Assembly: GCF_014284255.1 (NCBI RefSeq)
Contig: NZ_JACOFV010000017.1
Location: 1 to 64,000, forward strand
Length of the DNA: 64,000 nt
Direction of reading: 5' to 3'
From: Cognatundibacterium jejuense
GTDB taxonomy: Bacteria > Pseudomonadota > Gammaproteobacteria > Burkholderiales > Burkholderiaceae_D
This document shows, one piece after another, positions 56,255 through 64,000 of the stretch. The position numbers and the translations under genes are program-made. The notes under the pieces were generated by a model. The model searched no databases, was not told the DNA's origin, and was given only the letters and a program-made list of their open reading frames with translations. Position 1 is the first letter of the stretch. Each line of letters begins with the position of its first letter.

Positions 56255-57735
56255 TACAGGAATCTCTTTAAAATAGTTTTGAATTTGTCTTCTGCTACCA
56301 AGCTCTCTTGCCACGCTGTTTTCAAATCAGCCATGGCTTGTTCAACAGTTGGTAGATTGTCTTCGATGATTTTTTCGACATACAACGGAATATTGAGGTT
56401 GTAGTCGTTAGCTTCTAGGTCCGCTAGTGACGCGACAAAGACTGAGTTTTCGATGTTTTCGAATTTTGAATACCAGTCGTAAATTTGGCCGACATGTTGA
56501 GTCTCTAGATAGTTCTGGGCGCGGCCAACGCGAACTTGATCAGATGCATCAATAAACAAGACTTTCCTTTTTCGGTCTTTTTCTTTGTTTTGTTTGAACA
56601 CCATGACGCAGGCTGCGAGTTGGGTACCGTAGAAAATATTTGGACCTAGGCCTATGACTGCCTCGAGAATATCTTTTTCGATTAACGCCTGGCGAATTTT
56701 TCCCTCTGCACCTTTTCTAAATAGCGCACCGTGTGGCAGCACTACCGTCATGCGTCCTGTGCTATTCATCGACTTGACCATGTGTTGAACCCAAGCCATA
56801 TCGCCGTTGCCTTGTGGAGGTACGCCAGCGATATTGCGTCCGAACGGATCATTTGCCCAGTTTTCTGAGCCCCAGTCGCTTAGAGAGAATGGCGGGTTTG
56901 CGATAACGCAGTCAAACGTCTTCAGACCGTCGGCTTCAAAAAATCCAGGGTTGCGAAGTGTATCTCCGCGAATAATCTCGAAGTCCTCGATCCCATGCAA
57001 AAACATATTCATTCTCGCAATAGAACTCGACGTTAGATTCTTTTCTTGCCCAAATAATTTTAGGGTTCTGTAGTCTTCGTTATTATGTTTAAGATGATCA
57101 ACACACTCGAGCAACATGCCACCGGTGCCGCACGCAGGGTCGTAAATCGTTTCCCCTTGATGTGGATCTAAAATCAAACCCAAAAGATGCACAACAGATC
57201 GTGGTGTATAAAACTCACCCGCTTTTTTGTTTGTAAGATCAGCGAAGTGCTTGATCAGGTATTCGTATGCTTGTCCAAGCATATCTGGATCAACATATTC
57301 GCTATTTAGACTGTATTGTGAGAAGTGTTCGATTAGATCAATAAGAAGCTTATCCGAGAGCTTGTTCTTGTTGCTCCACTGCGCATCACCAAATATCCCG
57401 TAAAGGTAATCTTGATTTGCCTTCTCAATTCCGCGAAGAGCGAATTCAATAGCCTGTCCAACATTTGTTGTTTGCTCTCTTACGTCTTGCCAATGGCAGT
57501 TCGCAGGAATTTCGAATCTATGCATCTCTGGAAGCTGGGCATAGGCTTGGTCTCCATCAGACTCCAAAAGAGCGGTTCTATATTCCTCATCGTAAACGTC
57601 AGAAATGCGTTTAAAGAAAAGGAGGGGGAAAATATATACTTTAAAGTCTGAGGCATCGACTGGTCCTTTTAAGATCCAGGCCGCTTTAGATAGATATTGT
57701 TCTAGTTGCGAAAGCGTTAATTTGTTTTTGGCCAT
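56254..57735 (-). CDS. hsdM: Type I methyltransferase HsdM (first copy)
   Basis: 493 residues from ATG 57735; a TTG eight codons earlier is possible. Helical N-domain (LEQYLSKAAWILKGPVDASDFK), SAM-binding DPACGTGG at 199-206, and catalytic NPPF at 280-283, where the aromatic residue is Phe rather than the usual Tyr but still within the NPP(Y/F) pattern. First gene of the defence operon and not followed by its own hsdS: its neighbour is the DUF262-HNH gene. It may methylate through the shared HsdS or protect against the DUF262 nuclease. Confidence 0.95.
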   Translation of the reverse strand: MAKNKLTLSQLEQYLSKAAWILKGPVDASDFKVYIFPLLFFKRISDVYDEEYRTALLESDGDQAYAQLPEMHRFEIPANCHWQDVREQTTNVGQAIEFALRGIEKANQDYLYGIFGDAQWSNKNKLSDKLLIDLIEHFSQYSLNSEYVDPDMLGQAYEYLIKHFADLTNKKAGEFYTPRSVVHLLGLILDPHQGETIYDPACGTGGMLLECVDHLKHNNEDYRTLKLFGQEKNLTSSSIARMNMFLHGIEDFEIIRGDTLRNPGFFEADGLKTFDCVIANPPFSLSDWGSENWANDPFGRNIAGVPPQGNGDMAWVQHMVKSMNSTGRMTVVLPHGALFRKGAEGKIRQALIEKDILEAVIGLGPNIFYGTQLAACVMVFKQNKEKDRKRKVLFIDASDQVRVGRAQNYLETQHVGQIYDWYSKFENIENSVFVASLADLEANDYNLNIPLYVEKIIEDNLPTVEQAMADLKTAWQESLVAEDKFKTILKRFL

Positions 57736-57859
57736 TGATTTTTGTGTCTTTTTTGACAATTTATTTTTATTGAGTTAATACGTATGTTTGATTAGTTTTT
57801 CCCTGAGGTACCAATCGACTGATTCCATTGGAGGACATTATCTTTGAAATATCGATTGT

Positions 57860-57878
57860 AATTGATAAGCTATCAATT
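57860..57878. promoter_or_regulatory. Palindrome upstream of hsdM1, candidate operator
   Basis: AATTGATA-AGC-TATCAATT, perfect 8-bp arms, 125 nt upstream of the hsdM1 start. A dimeric regulator could bind; none is encoded beside it. Confidence 0.45.
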
Positions 57879-58104
57879 ATGCGCTAATGATGTTAAATAT
57901 ATCATTTTCATATCTACATGCAAGATAGGTTAGTTCCAATTTTCTATGTGGTTGATCAAATACAAAGAGCGTCCAGAAAAATATACTTTTTTGACAAAAA
58001 TGTGAAACTAAACTCACCCCTTAGATGTTAACGAATTTAAGATGGCTCGACGCCATCTGTTGTCGCGCCAATCTATTCCAAATTTTTTCATACATATATC
58101 ACCT

Positions 58105-58133
58105 CTTAGTAACCAAGCAATGTGCTTAGTAAC
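58105..58133. repeat. CTTAGTAAC direct repeats
   Basis: Two perfect copies (58105-58113 and 58125-58133), exactly 20 bp apart, i.e. on the same DNA face, ending 45 nt before the zinc-ribbon gene start. Possible operator sites for the accessory module. Confidence 0.5.
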
Positions 58134-58178
58134 TCGGCTTATTTGCCAATTTCTCCATCACAACTAAGAGGTAAATTT

Positions 58179-58511
58179 ATGGCGCAACAATGTCCCAAGT
58201 GCGATTCAACACGCATTGTCTTGAAACATACTGGCAAAAAAACTGGCAGTGCCGTTGGAACAGTGGCAGGTACTGTCGCAGGTATTTCGGGTGCTGTCTC
58301 TGGCGCTGAAGCGGGCGCTAGTATCGGAGCATTTGCCGGCCCTGCTGGCCTCATGATCGGCGGACTAGCGGGTGCGCTCTTTGGCGGACTCATCGGCTGT
58401 TCGACTGGCTGTGTAGCTGGCGCTAAAGCGGGCGAAACGCTCGATGGCACACTTTTCGATAAATACGAATGTCTTGAGTGCGGCTATTCCTTTAGCGTAG
58501 CCGAGAGCTAA
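58179..58511 (+). CDS. Zinc-ribbon protein with glycine-zipper insert
   Basis: 110 residues from ATG 58179 (AAGAGGT upstream; an earlier ATG at 58122 lacks an RBS). CPKC at 5-8 and CLEC near 98-101 form a four-cysteine ribbon, but they are separated by about 85 residues rich in Gly and Ala, with GTVAGTVAGISGAVSGAEAG and GGLAGALFGGLIGCSTGC stretches typical of glycine-zipper membrane segments. The function is unknown. It is found in the accessory, plasmid/ICE-like part of the island. Confidence 0.75.
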   Translation: MAQQCPKCDSTRIVLKHTGKKTGSAVGTVAGTVAGISGAVSGAEAGASIGAFAGPAGLMIGGLAGALFGGLIGCSTGCVAGAKAGETLDGTLFDKYECLECGYSFSVAES

Positions 58512-58698
58512 CGCTACCCTTCCCTATCTTAAATATTGGCTCAATTCGTATCTAAAACATTTGGTAGATAACGAACTAAAGTATTACCCCCTGCTTCACT
58601 GTCGCGAGAAACGTTTTACATCGCAACGCTCTCCGTCCAATCCCTATTTTACCAATTGCATTTCTACTTATTTTCATTACCTTAATCAGGAGTTTTAC

Positions 58699-59658
58699 AT
58701 GTCACATCTCGTCGAATCAATGGCTTATACCAATCAAGTACCTTGGCATGGCCTGGGTAATCAACTCACTGCCAAGCAACCAATTGAAGTCTGGGCACAA
58801 CAAGCAGGGATGGCGTTTGACATCAAAGAAACACCTGTACGTTTTATGACCGAGAGCATTGGCAGTCTGGGTGCAATTATGTCTTTTCCAGAACAAAAGG
58901 TGCTCTATCGCTCCGATACCAAAGCTGCCTTATCTGTAGTATCAAATCGGTATCAGGTGGTACAACCCCGCGAAATCTTAGAGTTTTATCGTGACCTCAC
59001 AGAAATCTCAGGGTTTGAGTTGGAAACGGCTGGTGTACTCAAGGAAGGCCGTAAGGTTTGGGCGCTTGCTAAAACAAATCAATCGTCCGCGTTAAAAGGC
59101 AATGATGTTGTCAATGCGTATCTGCTGTTGGCGACCGCTTGTGACGGTACGTTAGCGACAACCGCGCAATTCACTAGTATTCGCGTGGTTTGCAATAACA
59201 CCCTGGCGATTGCCTTAAATAATGGCACAGGCGCTGTCAAAGTACCGCATAGCACGTCCTTTGATGCACAGGCAGTAAAGAAACAATTAGGCATTTCCGT
59301 TTCCTCATGGGACGCTTTTATCTACCGCATGAAGACCCTCTCTGAGCGGAAGGTGAAGTCGCATGAAGCCATGAATTACTTTTTACGTGTCTTTACTGAT
59401 CCAAATTCAACCGCTGGGGGATTATCGAATGAACGTGCGATTAAGAAGGTGCAAGCCCTCTATGATGGACATGGTAAAGGTGCGGAACTGGCTTCCTCTA
59501 AAGCGACGGCATTTGGCTTATTGAATGCTGTGACGGAATACGTTGACCATGAGCGTCGTGCGCGAAGTACGGATCACCGGCTTGAATCAGCCTGGTTCGG
59601 CCAGGGTGCGACATTGAAGCAAAAGGGGCTTGATCAGGCATTATTGATGATTGCATAA
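58699..59658 (+). CDS. DUF932 phage/plasmid-like protein
   Basis: 319 residues from ATG 58699 with CAGGAG upstream. Begins MSHLVESMAYTNQVPWHGLGN, the typical entry of the DUF932/TIGR03299 family, with SVVSNRYQVVQPREILEFYR and TSIRVVCNNTLAIAL. Such proteins are common on conjugative plasmids, ICEs and phages and are not well understood; roles in DNA metabolism are suspected. Followed by a strong terminator. Confidence 0.9.
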   Translation: MSHLVESMAYTNQVPWHGLGNQLTAKQPIEVWAQQAGMAFDIKETPVRFMTESIGSLGAIMSFPEQKVLYRSDTKAALSVVSNRYQVVQPREILEFYRDLTEISGFELETAGVLKEGRKVWALAKTNQSSALKGNDVVNAYLLLATACDGTLATTAQFTSIRVVCNNTLAIALNNGTGAVKVPHSTSFDAQAVKKQLGISVSSWDAFIYRMKTLSERKVKSHEAMNYFLRVFTDPNSTAGGLSNERAIKKVQALYDGHGKGAELASSKATAFGLLNAVTEYVDHERRARSTDHRLESAWFGQGATLKQKGLDQALLMIA

Positions 59659-59727
59659 AAAATCATCCATATCGTATGTCTGATGGTGTCGTTTCATTAG
59701 ATTGTTTCGCATGTACTACCCACTTTG

Positions 59728-59765
59728 ACAGCCCGTTTGCGTTTGACGCACGGGCTGTTTTTTTT
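59728..59765 (+). terminator. Rho-independent terminator of the DUF932 gene
   Basis: ACAGCCCGT/ACGGGCTGT stem with an inner CGT/ACG pairing in the loop, followed by a T-rich run. Confidence 0.85.
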
Positions 59766-59847
59766 GCCGTCATTTTGGCGGTGATCTATGAATAACGATC
59801 TTCATCTGAAATGACTTTATTTATCTTACCGAATTAAGGAATCTTTT

Positions 59848-60867
59848 ATGTCATTCACACACCACCAAGTGATTGCACCACCGCAACGGCAAACGCCACG
59901 TCCAGCGCTTAAATTAATTAAAACCAACGAGTTAAGTCGCGACCAATGGCTCGCTGTTCGTAAAGGCGGTATTGGCAGTAGCGATGCAGGTACGGCGGCT
60001 GGCCTCAATCCTTACCAGTCGCAACTAGAGCTATGGATGATCAAAACCGGGCGGGATACCTCATTACCAAAGGTCGATCCGAATGACGAGGATAGTCCCA
60101 TGTACTGGGGAACCCTATTAGAGCCTATCGTTGCGGCACACTACACCAAACGAACAGGCAATCGGGTACGTAAGATCAATGCTGTTCTACAGCATCCCGA
60201 TACAGACAAGTCTTGGATGCTGGCCAATATTGACCGAGAAGTGATGGGCGCTTCGGACGTACAGATTTTGGAGTGTAAAACAGCGGGAGAATTCGGTGCA
60301 CGATTATGGCGTGATGGTGTGCCGGACTATGTCGTCTGTCAGGTTCAGCATCAATTAGCGGTGACGGGTAAGGAAGCGGCGGACGTGTGTGTTTTGATTT
60401 GTGGCCAGGAAATACGCATTCATCGCATTGAACGGGATGATTTATTGATTGAGCGTTTAATCGCACTAGAACGGCAATTCTGGCACTACGTCGAAACAGA
60501 TACACCACCACCCGCTGATGGCTCTGCATCAGCCGACATGGCATTACGATGTTTGTATCCGCAGGATAGAGGCAACGTCATTGATTTAAGGGAGGAGAGA
60601 AATCTATCCGCCATCTTTGCTGATCTGGTGTCAGTGCGCGACGCCATTGCTAACCATGAAGCGATTGAGACGCAATTGCGGCAGACTTTGCAGCAGCACA
60701 TGGGGGACGCCAGCGTTGCACTGTTTGAGACAGGCAAAATTAGCTGGAAACGTTCTAAAGACAGTCAAAGTGTTGATATTAACCGATTACAAAAAGAGCA
60801 AACGGCATTGGTAAGTCAGTATGCCATGACGAAGCCAGGTAGTCGGCGTTTTTTGATTTCGACATGA
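59848..60867 (+). CDS. YqaJ-family recombination exonuclease
   Basis: 339 residues. YqaJ/lambda-exonuclease fold: WLAVRKGGIGSSDAGTAAGLNPY near 35-56, MYWGTLLEPIVAAHY, ANIDREV, LECKTAG (the ExK of the PD-(D/E)xK active site) and DYVVCQVQHQLAVTG. It would produce single-stranded DNA for annealing-type recombination. AAGGA precedes the ATG. A partner single-strand annealing protein (Beta/RecT) was not found within the window. Confidence 0.93.
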   Translation: MSFTHHQVIAPPQRQTPRPALKLIKTNELSRDQWLAVRKGGIGSSDAGTAAGLNPYQSQLELWMIKTGRDTSLPKVDPNDEDSPMYWGTLLEPIVAAHYTKRTGNRVRKINAVLQHPDTDKSWMLANIDREVMGASDVQILECKTAGEFGARLWRDGVPDYVVCQVQHQLAVTGKEAADVCVLICGQEIRIHRIERDDLLIERLIALERQFWHYVETDTPPPADGSASADMALRCLYPQDRGNVIDLREERNLSAIFADLVSVRDAIANHEAIETQLRQTLQQHMGDASVALFETGKISWKRSKDSQSVDINRLQKEQTALVSQYAMTKPGSRRFLIST

Positions 60868-60929
60868 GCTTATATCAAATTGATTTGTTCAGCGTCATTC
60901 CTCACCACTTAAGCCATACCCAAGATAAA

Positions 60930-60963
60930 AGCGGATCACTCATCGAGTGTTTCGCTTTTTTTA
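60930..60963 (+). terminator. Probable terminator of the YqaJ gene
   Basis: Imperfect stem AGCGGATCACTC/GAGTGTTTCGCT with a 3-nt loop followed by a T-run, just left of the IS4-type element. Confidence 0.6.
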
Positions 60964-60978
60964 TTTCATATATTTTTT

Positions 60979-62304
60979 CAGTAGTGTCCCAACGTTTCTC
61001 ATAGGAGAGACATCTGTTTCGGTTGATTTTCACCATCAGATAAATTTGATGGCGGCGTAAGTAGTTGATTTAAAGGTGTTGTTTCAAACATAGTTAAACT
61101 CAAGATTTGTAGAATTTCATAAAGGCTGTGCGGCAAATGCAACCGTTTTTTCACGATGGCGATAAGAACATAAGTTGCGACGGCGATCCATATTTGGGTT
61201 TTGACGGCGTTTTCGCTGGTTCCCAAAAAGGATTTGATACGCAAATGTTGTTTGATCCATTTGAAGAACAATTCGACTTGCCAGCGTTGCTTGTACAGCG
61301 CGGCGATCAGCTCCGGTTTGAGCGCAAAATTGTTGGTCAAAAATACGAGGCGTTTGCCGTTCTCGTCTTTGACGACAACGCGCCGCAACGTGCTTGGATA
61401 ATCCTTGCTTGCGTAATACAACGGCAGCTCTCCAGTTTGGTCGCAGATGAGATTGGTGCTGGCTCGGTCGACCGGATGGGAGTACCGGCGCTTGAATTTG
61501 GTGTTGCTCTTTGCTCTCGTTACAAAGAAAGCGTTCAGCTCGTGGAGTCGATGCAGTCGTTTGAAATCCAGGTAGCCGCGATCCATCAGATAAAACGCAC
61601 CTGGCTCGATAGCCAGATCGTCCAGGATATTGACTTCGTGGGTCTTGCCGTCGGTGATATGAATAAAGGTCGGGATCGAGCCGCGCAGATCGAGCAACGT
61701 ATGCAATTTGATCGCGGCTTTGGTGGAGCGAAACGGCGCCCATGGATGTACGGACAAACACAGATCGATTGTGGTTGCATCGAAGGCATACACAGTGGCA
61801 TCCAAATCGATCCCCATCGGTTCTTCGGCATACAGAGGCCGAGCCATCGCAATCAAATGCTGCGCAAAATCGGCATAAATCTGCCACGGACGAGTGGCAT
61901 TCGCGTTCGACAGCGTATTGCGGGAAATGGTTTCGCACCGAAATCCCATGTGATAAAGCCGGTGCGCTTGCGCCCGCAGATTGACCTAGATATCGCGCAG
62001 GGATTCTCGGTAGGTCAGTTGAGCGAATGCCATCGCGAAGAATTGATCCAGACAAGAAAAATTCTTGACCTTGTGTTCGCCACGGTGCGCCGCAACGCAT
62101 CGACGAAACGTGGTCAATGGCAGATAAGTCATGATCTGCGAAAAAACGAGTTTGCCATGATGCATAGGAGCCTTGAGCGGAAATCCGCAAAAAGCGCCTA
62201 TTTTGCGCCTCGACGTTCAAATCGAGACCAAACAAATTCATCATTTTATGCAAGTAAATCATTAACTTACAAGCTCCTGGCGTGAGAACGTTGGGACACT
62301 ACTG
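60979..62304 (-). mobile_element. IS4-family insertion sequence with 9-bp target duplication
   Basis: 1326 bp bounded by inverted repeats CAGTAGTGTCCCAACGTT. The 9-bp ATATTTTTT occurs directly outside both ends (60970-60978 and 62305-62313), a clean target-site duplication showing simple transposition. It sits in the gap between the YqaJ gene and the next gene of the module, without breaking either. Confidence 0.93.
60999..62165 (-). pseudogene. IS4-family transposase with internal stop codon
   Basis: The full frame runs from ATG 62165, with the DUF4372-type N-terminus (HHGKLVFSQIMTYLPLTTF, FAQLTYRESLRDI), but codon 60 is TAG (61986-61988) where the family has Glu. Downstream the frame stays open for over 300 codons from about 61949, with DDE elements FDATTIDLCLS, YLMDRGYLDFKRL, and YKQRWQVELFFKWIKQHL. 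So the copy is probably inactive unless the stop is read through or a truncated protein suffices. The element itself looks recent. Confidence 0.88.
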
Positions 62305-62347
62305 ATATTTTTTGCATTTTTAGATTTTACTTAACTAGGAGCCGAAC

Positions 62348-63292
62348 ATGATTAAAGGACTTGCTATCACACCACCAGTTCTGGGAAGAATATCGATTGG
62401 GAAAGTGATTGAGAGAAATGGTAAACGTCTTCCAGAAAAAGATGATCAATTTACGATCACGTCGCAAGTACAGAGCCGCGATGGATGGGTTGCGCACCCA
62501 ATCGATGAAGAATTGCGTCAAGCCGCTCCAAATGGGAAGTTGCGCTCGATTCCTGTTCGTGTCTTATTCAATGATCCCGATTTGAATCTACGTGCGGAAT
62601 ATAGTTTATTTGATCGTCAGAATGGACGGCCTTTATGCGTTGGTAATGGAGAAACGTGCAAACGGCTCACTGCGAGTGGCATGCAAACACTACCTTGTCC
62701 GGCACCGGAAAGCTGCGAGCTTGCAAAGGGACAGGCTTGCAAACCATATGGGCGCTTGAATGTCCAGATAGGTGATGAAGATGACGTGGGAAGTTTCATT
62801 TTTAGGACGACAGGCTTTAATAGTATCCGTTGCCTAACTGCTCGTCTCCATTACTACAAGGCAGTCTCGGGCAATCTCTTAGCGTGCTTACCACTGGAAT
62901 TACGTTTGAGAGGTAAAAGCACCACGCAAAGCCATCGATCTGCAATCTACTATGCTGACCTGACAATACGCGATGGCATGAGTTTGGAAGCAGCAATTCA
63001 AATGGCAAAGCAACTCCACGCACACAGACAAGCTGGTGGATACATGCAGGAAGACTTAGATCAGACAGTGCGTGAAGGATTTGCCAATGGTGCGTTTGAG
63101 GATAGTGAAGAAGATGCGAGCGACATTGTCGAGGAATTCTTTAATGCATCGGCGGTAGATATATCAATAACCAACGATCTGATGCCTTCTAGCCCGGAAA
63201 CTGTGAATGCCTCGAAACCAAAACTGAAACCTAAGCTCATGGAAAAGTTGGAACAAAGAGCCGCGTTACTGCCCTCAGCTCAGTCGAATTAA
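62348..63292 (+). CDS. Phage/ICE protein resembling recombination directionality factors
   Basis: 314 residues. N-terminal MIKGLAITPPVLGRISIGKVIERNG, a middle with cysteines (C100, C107, C119, C125, C133 region) and GSFIFRTTGFNSIRCLTARL are the pattern of a family often annotated as hydrolase or metal-binding protein and related to the phage recombination directionality factor-like group. It may help excision or DNA binding. It is 34 nt beyond the IS target duplication on the + strand. Assigned from pattern only. Confidence 0.65.
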   Translation: MIKGLAITPPVLGRISIGKVIERNGKRLPEKDDQFTITSQVQSRDGWVAHPIDEELRQAAPNGKLRSIPVRVLFNDPDLNLRAEYSLFDRQNGRPLCVGNGETCKRLTASGMQTLPCPAPESCELAKGQACKPYGRLNVQIGDEDDVGSFIFRTTGFNSIRCLTARLHYYKAVSGNLLACLPLELRLRGKSTTQSHRSAIYYADLTIRDGMSLEAAIQMAKQLHAHRQAGGYMQEDLDQTVREGFANGAFEDSEEDASDIVEEFFNASAVDISITNDLMPSSPETVNASKPKLKPKLMEKLEQRAALLPSAQSN

Positions 63293-63362
63293 ACATTCTC
63301 CTCTGAACAAACAGCCGTTCTATTGAATATAAAACTTCATAAAAGCGGTTTCGCCAAAGCAT

Positions 63363-63386
63363 AACTCCCTCGATGGGAGTTTTTTT
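63363..63386 (+). terminator. Rho-independent terminator
   Basis: AACTCCC-5-GGGAGTT stem followed by a T7 run, after the gene ending at 63292. Confidence 0.88.
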
Positions 63387-63477
63387 ATGACCTAGCCATG
63401 GATGCGTGTCGGCAATAAAACGAACACAAATCCATGGCTTAACCACAATTTCGATTTTTTAAATTGATAGGTGAATC

Positions 63478-63828
63478 ATGACAAAGCAACATACTGCATT
63501 AGCAGCAAACACAAACAACGCGCTAAAAAACTCGGCACCAACACAAGAACCTATCCCTCTTTTCCCTTTAGGCAAAGTGGTTGCAACACCAAATGCGCTA
63601 GCTTGCCTGACCAACTACTCGCGCATGACCGAGCAGTTACTCTTACGGCATCAATCTGGGGACTGGGGTGATGTGCATGAGGAAGATGCAGAAGCCAATG
63701 TTGATGCGGTCAACAACAGTCATCGCATTATATCGAGCTATGTAATTAACCCATCAGGTCAGATGATCTGGATCATTACGGAGGCTGATCGCAGTGTAAC
63801 AACATTACTTTTGCCGGATGATTACTGA
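63478..63828 (+). CDS. Conserved small plasmid/ICE protein
   Basis: 116 residues. From about residue 28 it reads FPLGKVVATPNALACLTN, RHQSGDWGDVHEEDAEANVDAVNNSHRIISSY and WIITEADRSVTTLLLPDDY, a pattern I know from small uncharacterised proteins beside accessory genes on plasmids and ICEs. No motif of enzymatic function is seen. The N-terminal 25 residues are polar and probably flexible. Confidence 0.75.
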   Translation: MTKQHTALAANTNNALKNSAPTQEPIPLFPLGKVVATPNALACLTNYSRMTEQLLLRHQSGDWGDVHEEDAEANVDAVNNSHRIISSYVINPSGQMIWIITEADRSVTTLLLPDDY

Positions 63829-64000
63829 AATTATTAGATTTTTTAGAAAATCGAATGACGTCTTCAATCAAAATCAAAACAGTGAAAAGTTGGTTTACCT
63901 TAACCGCGTCTTTTTCTGTTGAATAACTATTTTAGCTGGGTTTACTCTTCTCGCTATCCCATCAGGTTTCAATGAGATATTAATAGGCGCAAACAAGTCT
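63829..64000. other. Right-edge sequence
   Basis: 172 bp after the last gene; AT-rich with no coding start recognised. The island evidently continues beyond the window. Confidence 0.5.

Larger units (their letters stand above)
57736..58178. other. Divergent control region of the defence operon
   Basis: 443 bp, very AT-rich, between the leftward hsdM1 and rightward zinc-ribbon gene. It holds the palindrome at 57860, a hairpin AGATGGC-5-GCCATCT at 58040-58058, and the CTTAGTAAC repeats at 58105. No coding frame with an RBS and no regulator gene is seen. Confidence 0.6.

Noticed and set aside
57736-58178. CRISPR-like repeats near the defence operon
   Set aside because: Only two 9-bp copies are present, with no regular spacers and no cas genes.
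61117-62285. Long overlapping frames on both strands across the IS4-type element (381 and 385 residues)
   Set aside because: Both are shadows of the transposase frame, with Arg/Gln/Ser-rich or otherwise non-family sequence; only the frame with the DDE motifs and DUF4372-type N-terminus is real.

Overview
The window looks like the chromosome of a betaproteobacterium of the Burkholderiales, probably an Oxalobacteraceae member of moderate GC (Undibacterium-like). This is inferred from the order yebC-purD-hemF-nadD-rsfS-rlmH-maf-rng, the fbp/pepN neighbourhood and the DUF1631 gene; no rRNA or tRNA is present to confirm it.

Positions 1-40.7 kb are ordinary chromosome. In order they hold: an MFS exporter with a divergent LysR regulator; a DUF3313-like periplasmic protein; a light-responsive DNA repair cluster (DUF2256 mini-protein, CRY-DASH, iron-sulfur (6-4)-type photolyase, then a GT1 glycosyltransferase); a TonB receptor followed by a glycerophosphodiesterase; an MscS-type channel; a Sel1-repeat protein; an unusual run of very small genes around an MgtC-C-terminus-like ACT protein (16.1-17.5 kb); two regulator/target pairs (LysR/NAD-binding protein, TetR/metallo-hydrolase); a DUF3857-transglutaminase protein; fbp and pepN; a DUF4136 lipoprotein; an EamA-qor-small membrane protein-DUF1631 operon; and the conserved yebC to rng housekeeping run.

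Positions 40.8-64 kb are an acquired island that runs off the right edge. It opens with a P4-like tyrosine integrase just downstream of rng and a DUF6387-like gene, then a nested IS66 structure. Next comes a long leftward defence operon (57.7 to 46.1 kb). In transcription order it encodes HsdM1, a DUF262+HNH (GmrSD-like) protein, HsdM2, HsdS, HsdR, and a Septu-like pair (SMC/ABC-type ATPase plus HNH nuclease). The first five genes overlap by 1-4 nt, the last pair follows after 50 nt and overlaps by 8 nt, so one transcript could carry a type I restriction system, a modification-dependent-type nuclease and a two-gene abortive-type defence unit. This is the most interesting part of the window.

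Rightward from 58.2 kb is a plasmid/ICE-type accessory module: a zinc-ribbon protein split by a glycine zipper, a DUF932 protein, a YqaJ exonuclease, a phage-like protein resembling recombination directionality factors, and a small conserved plasmid/ICE protein. An IS4-family element with a 9-bp target duplication and a nonsense codon in its transposase sits in the middle. No CRISPR array, tRNA or rRNA was recognised.
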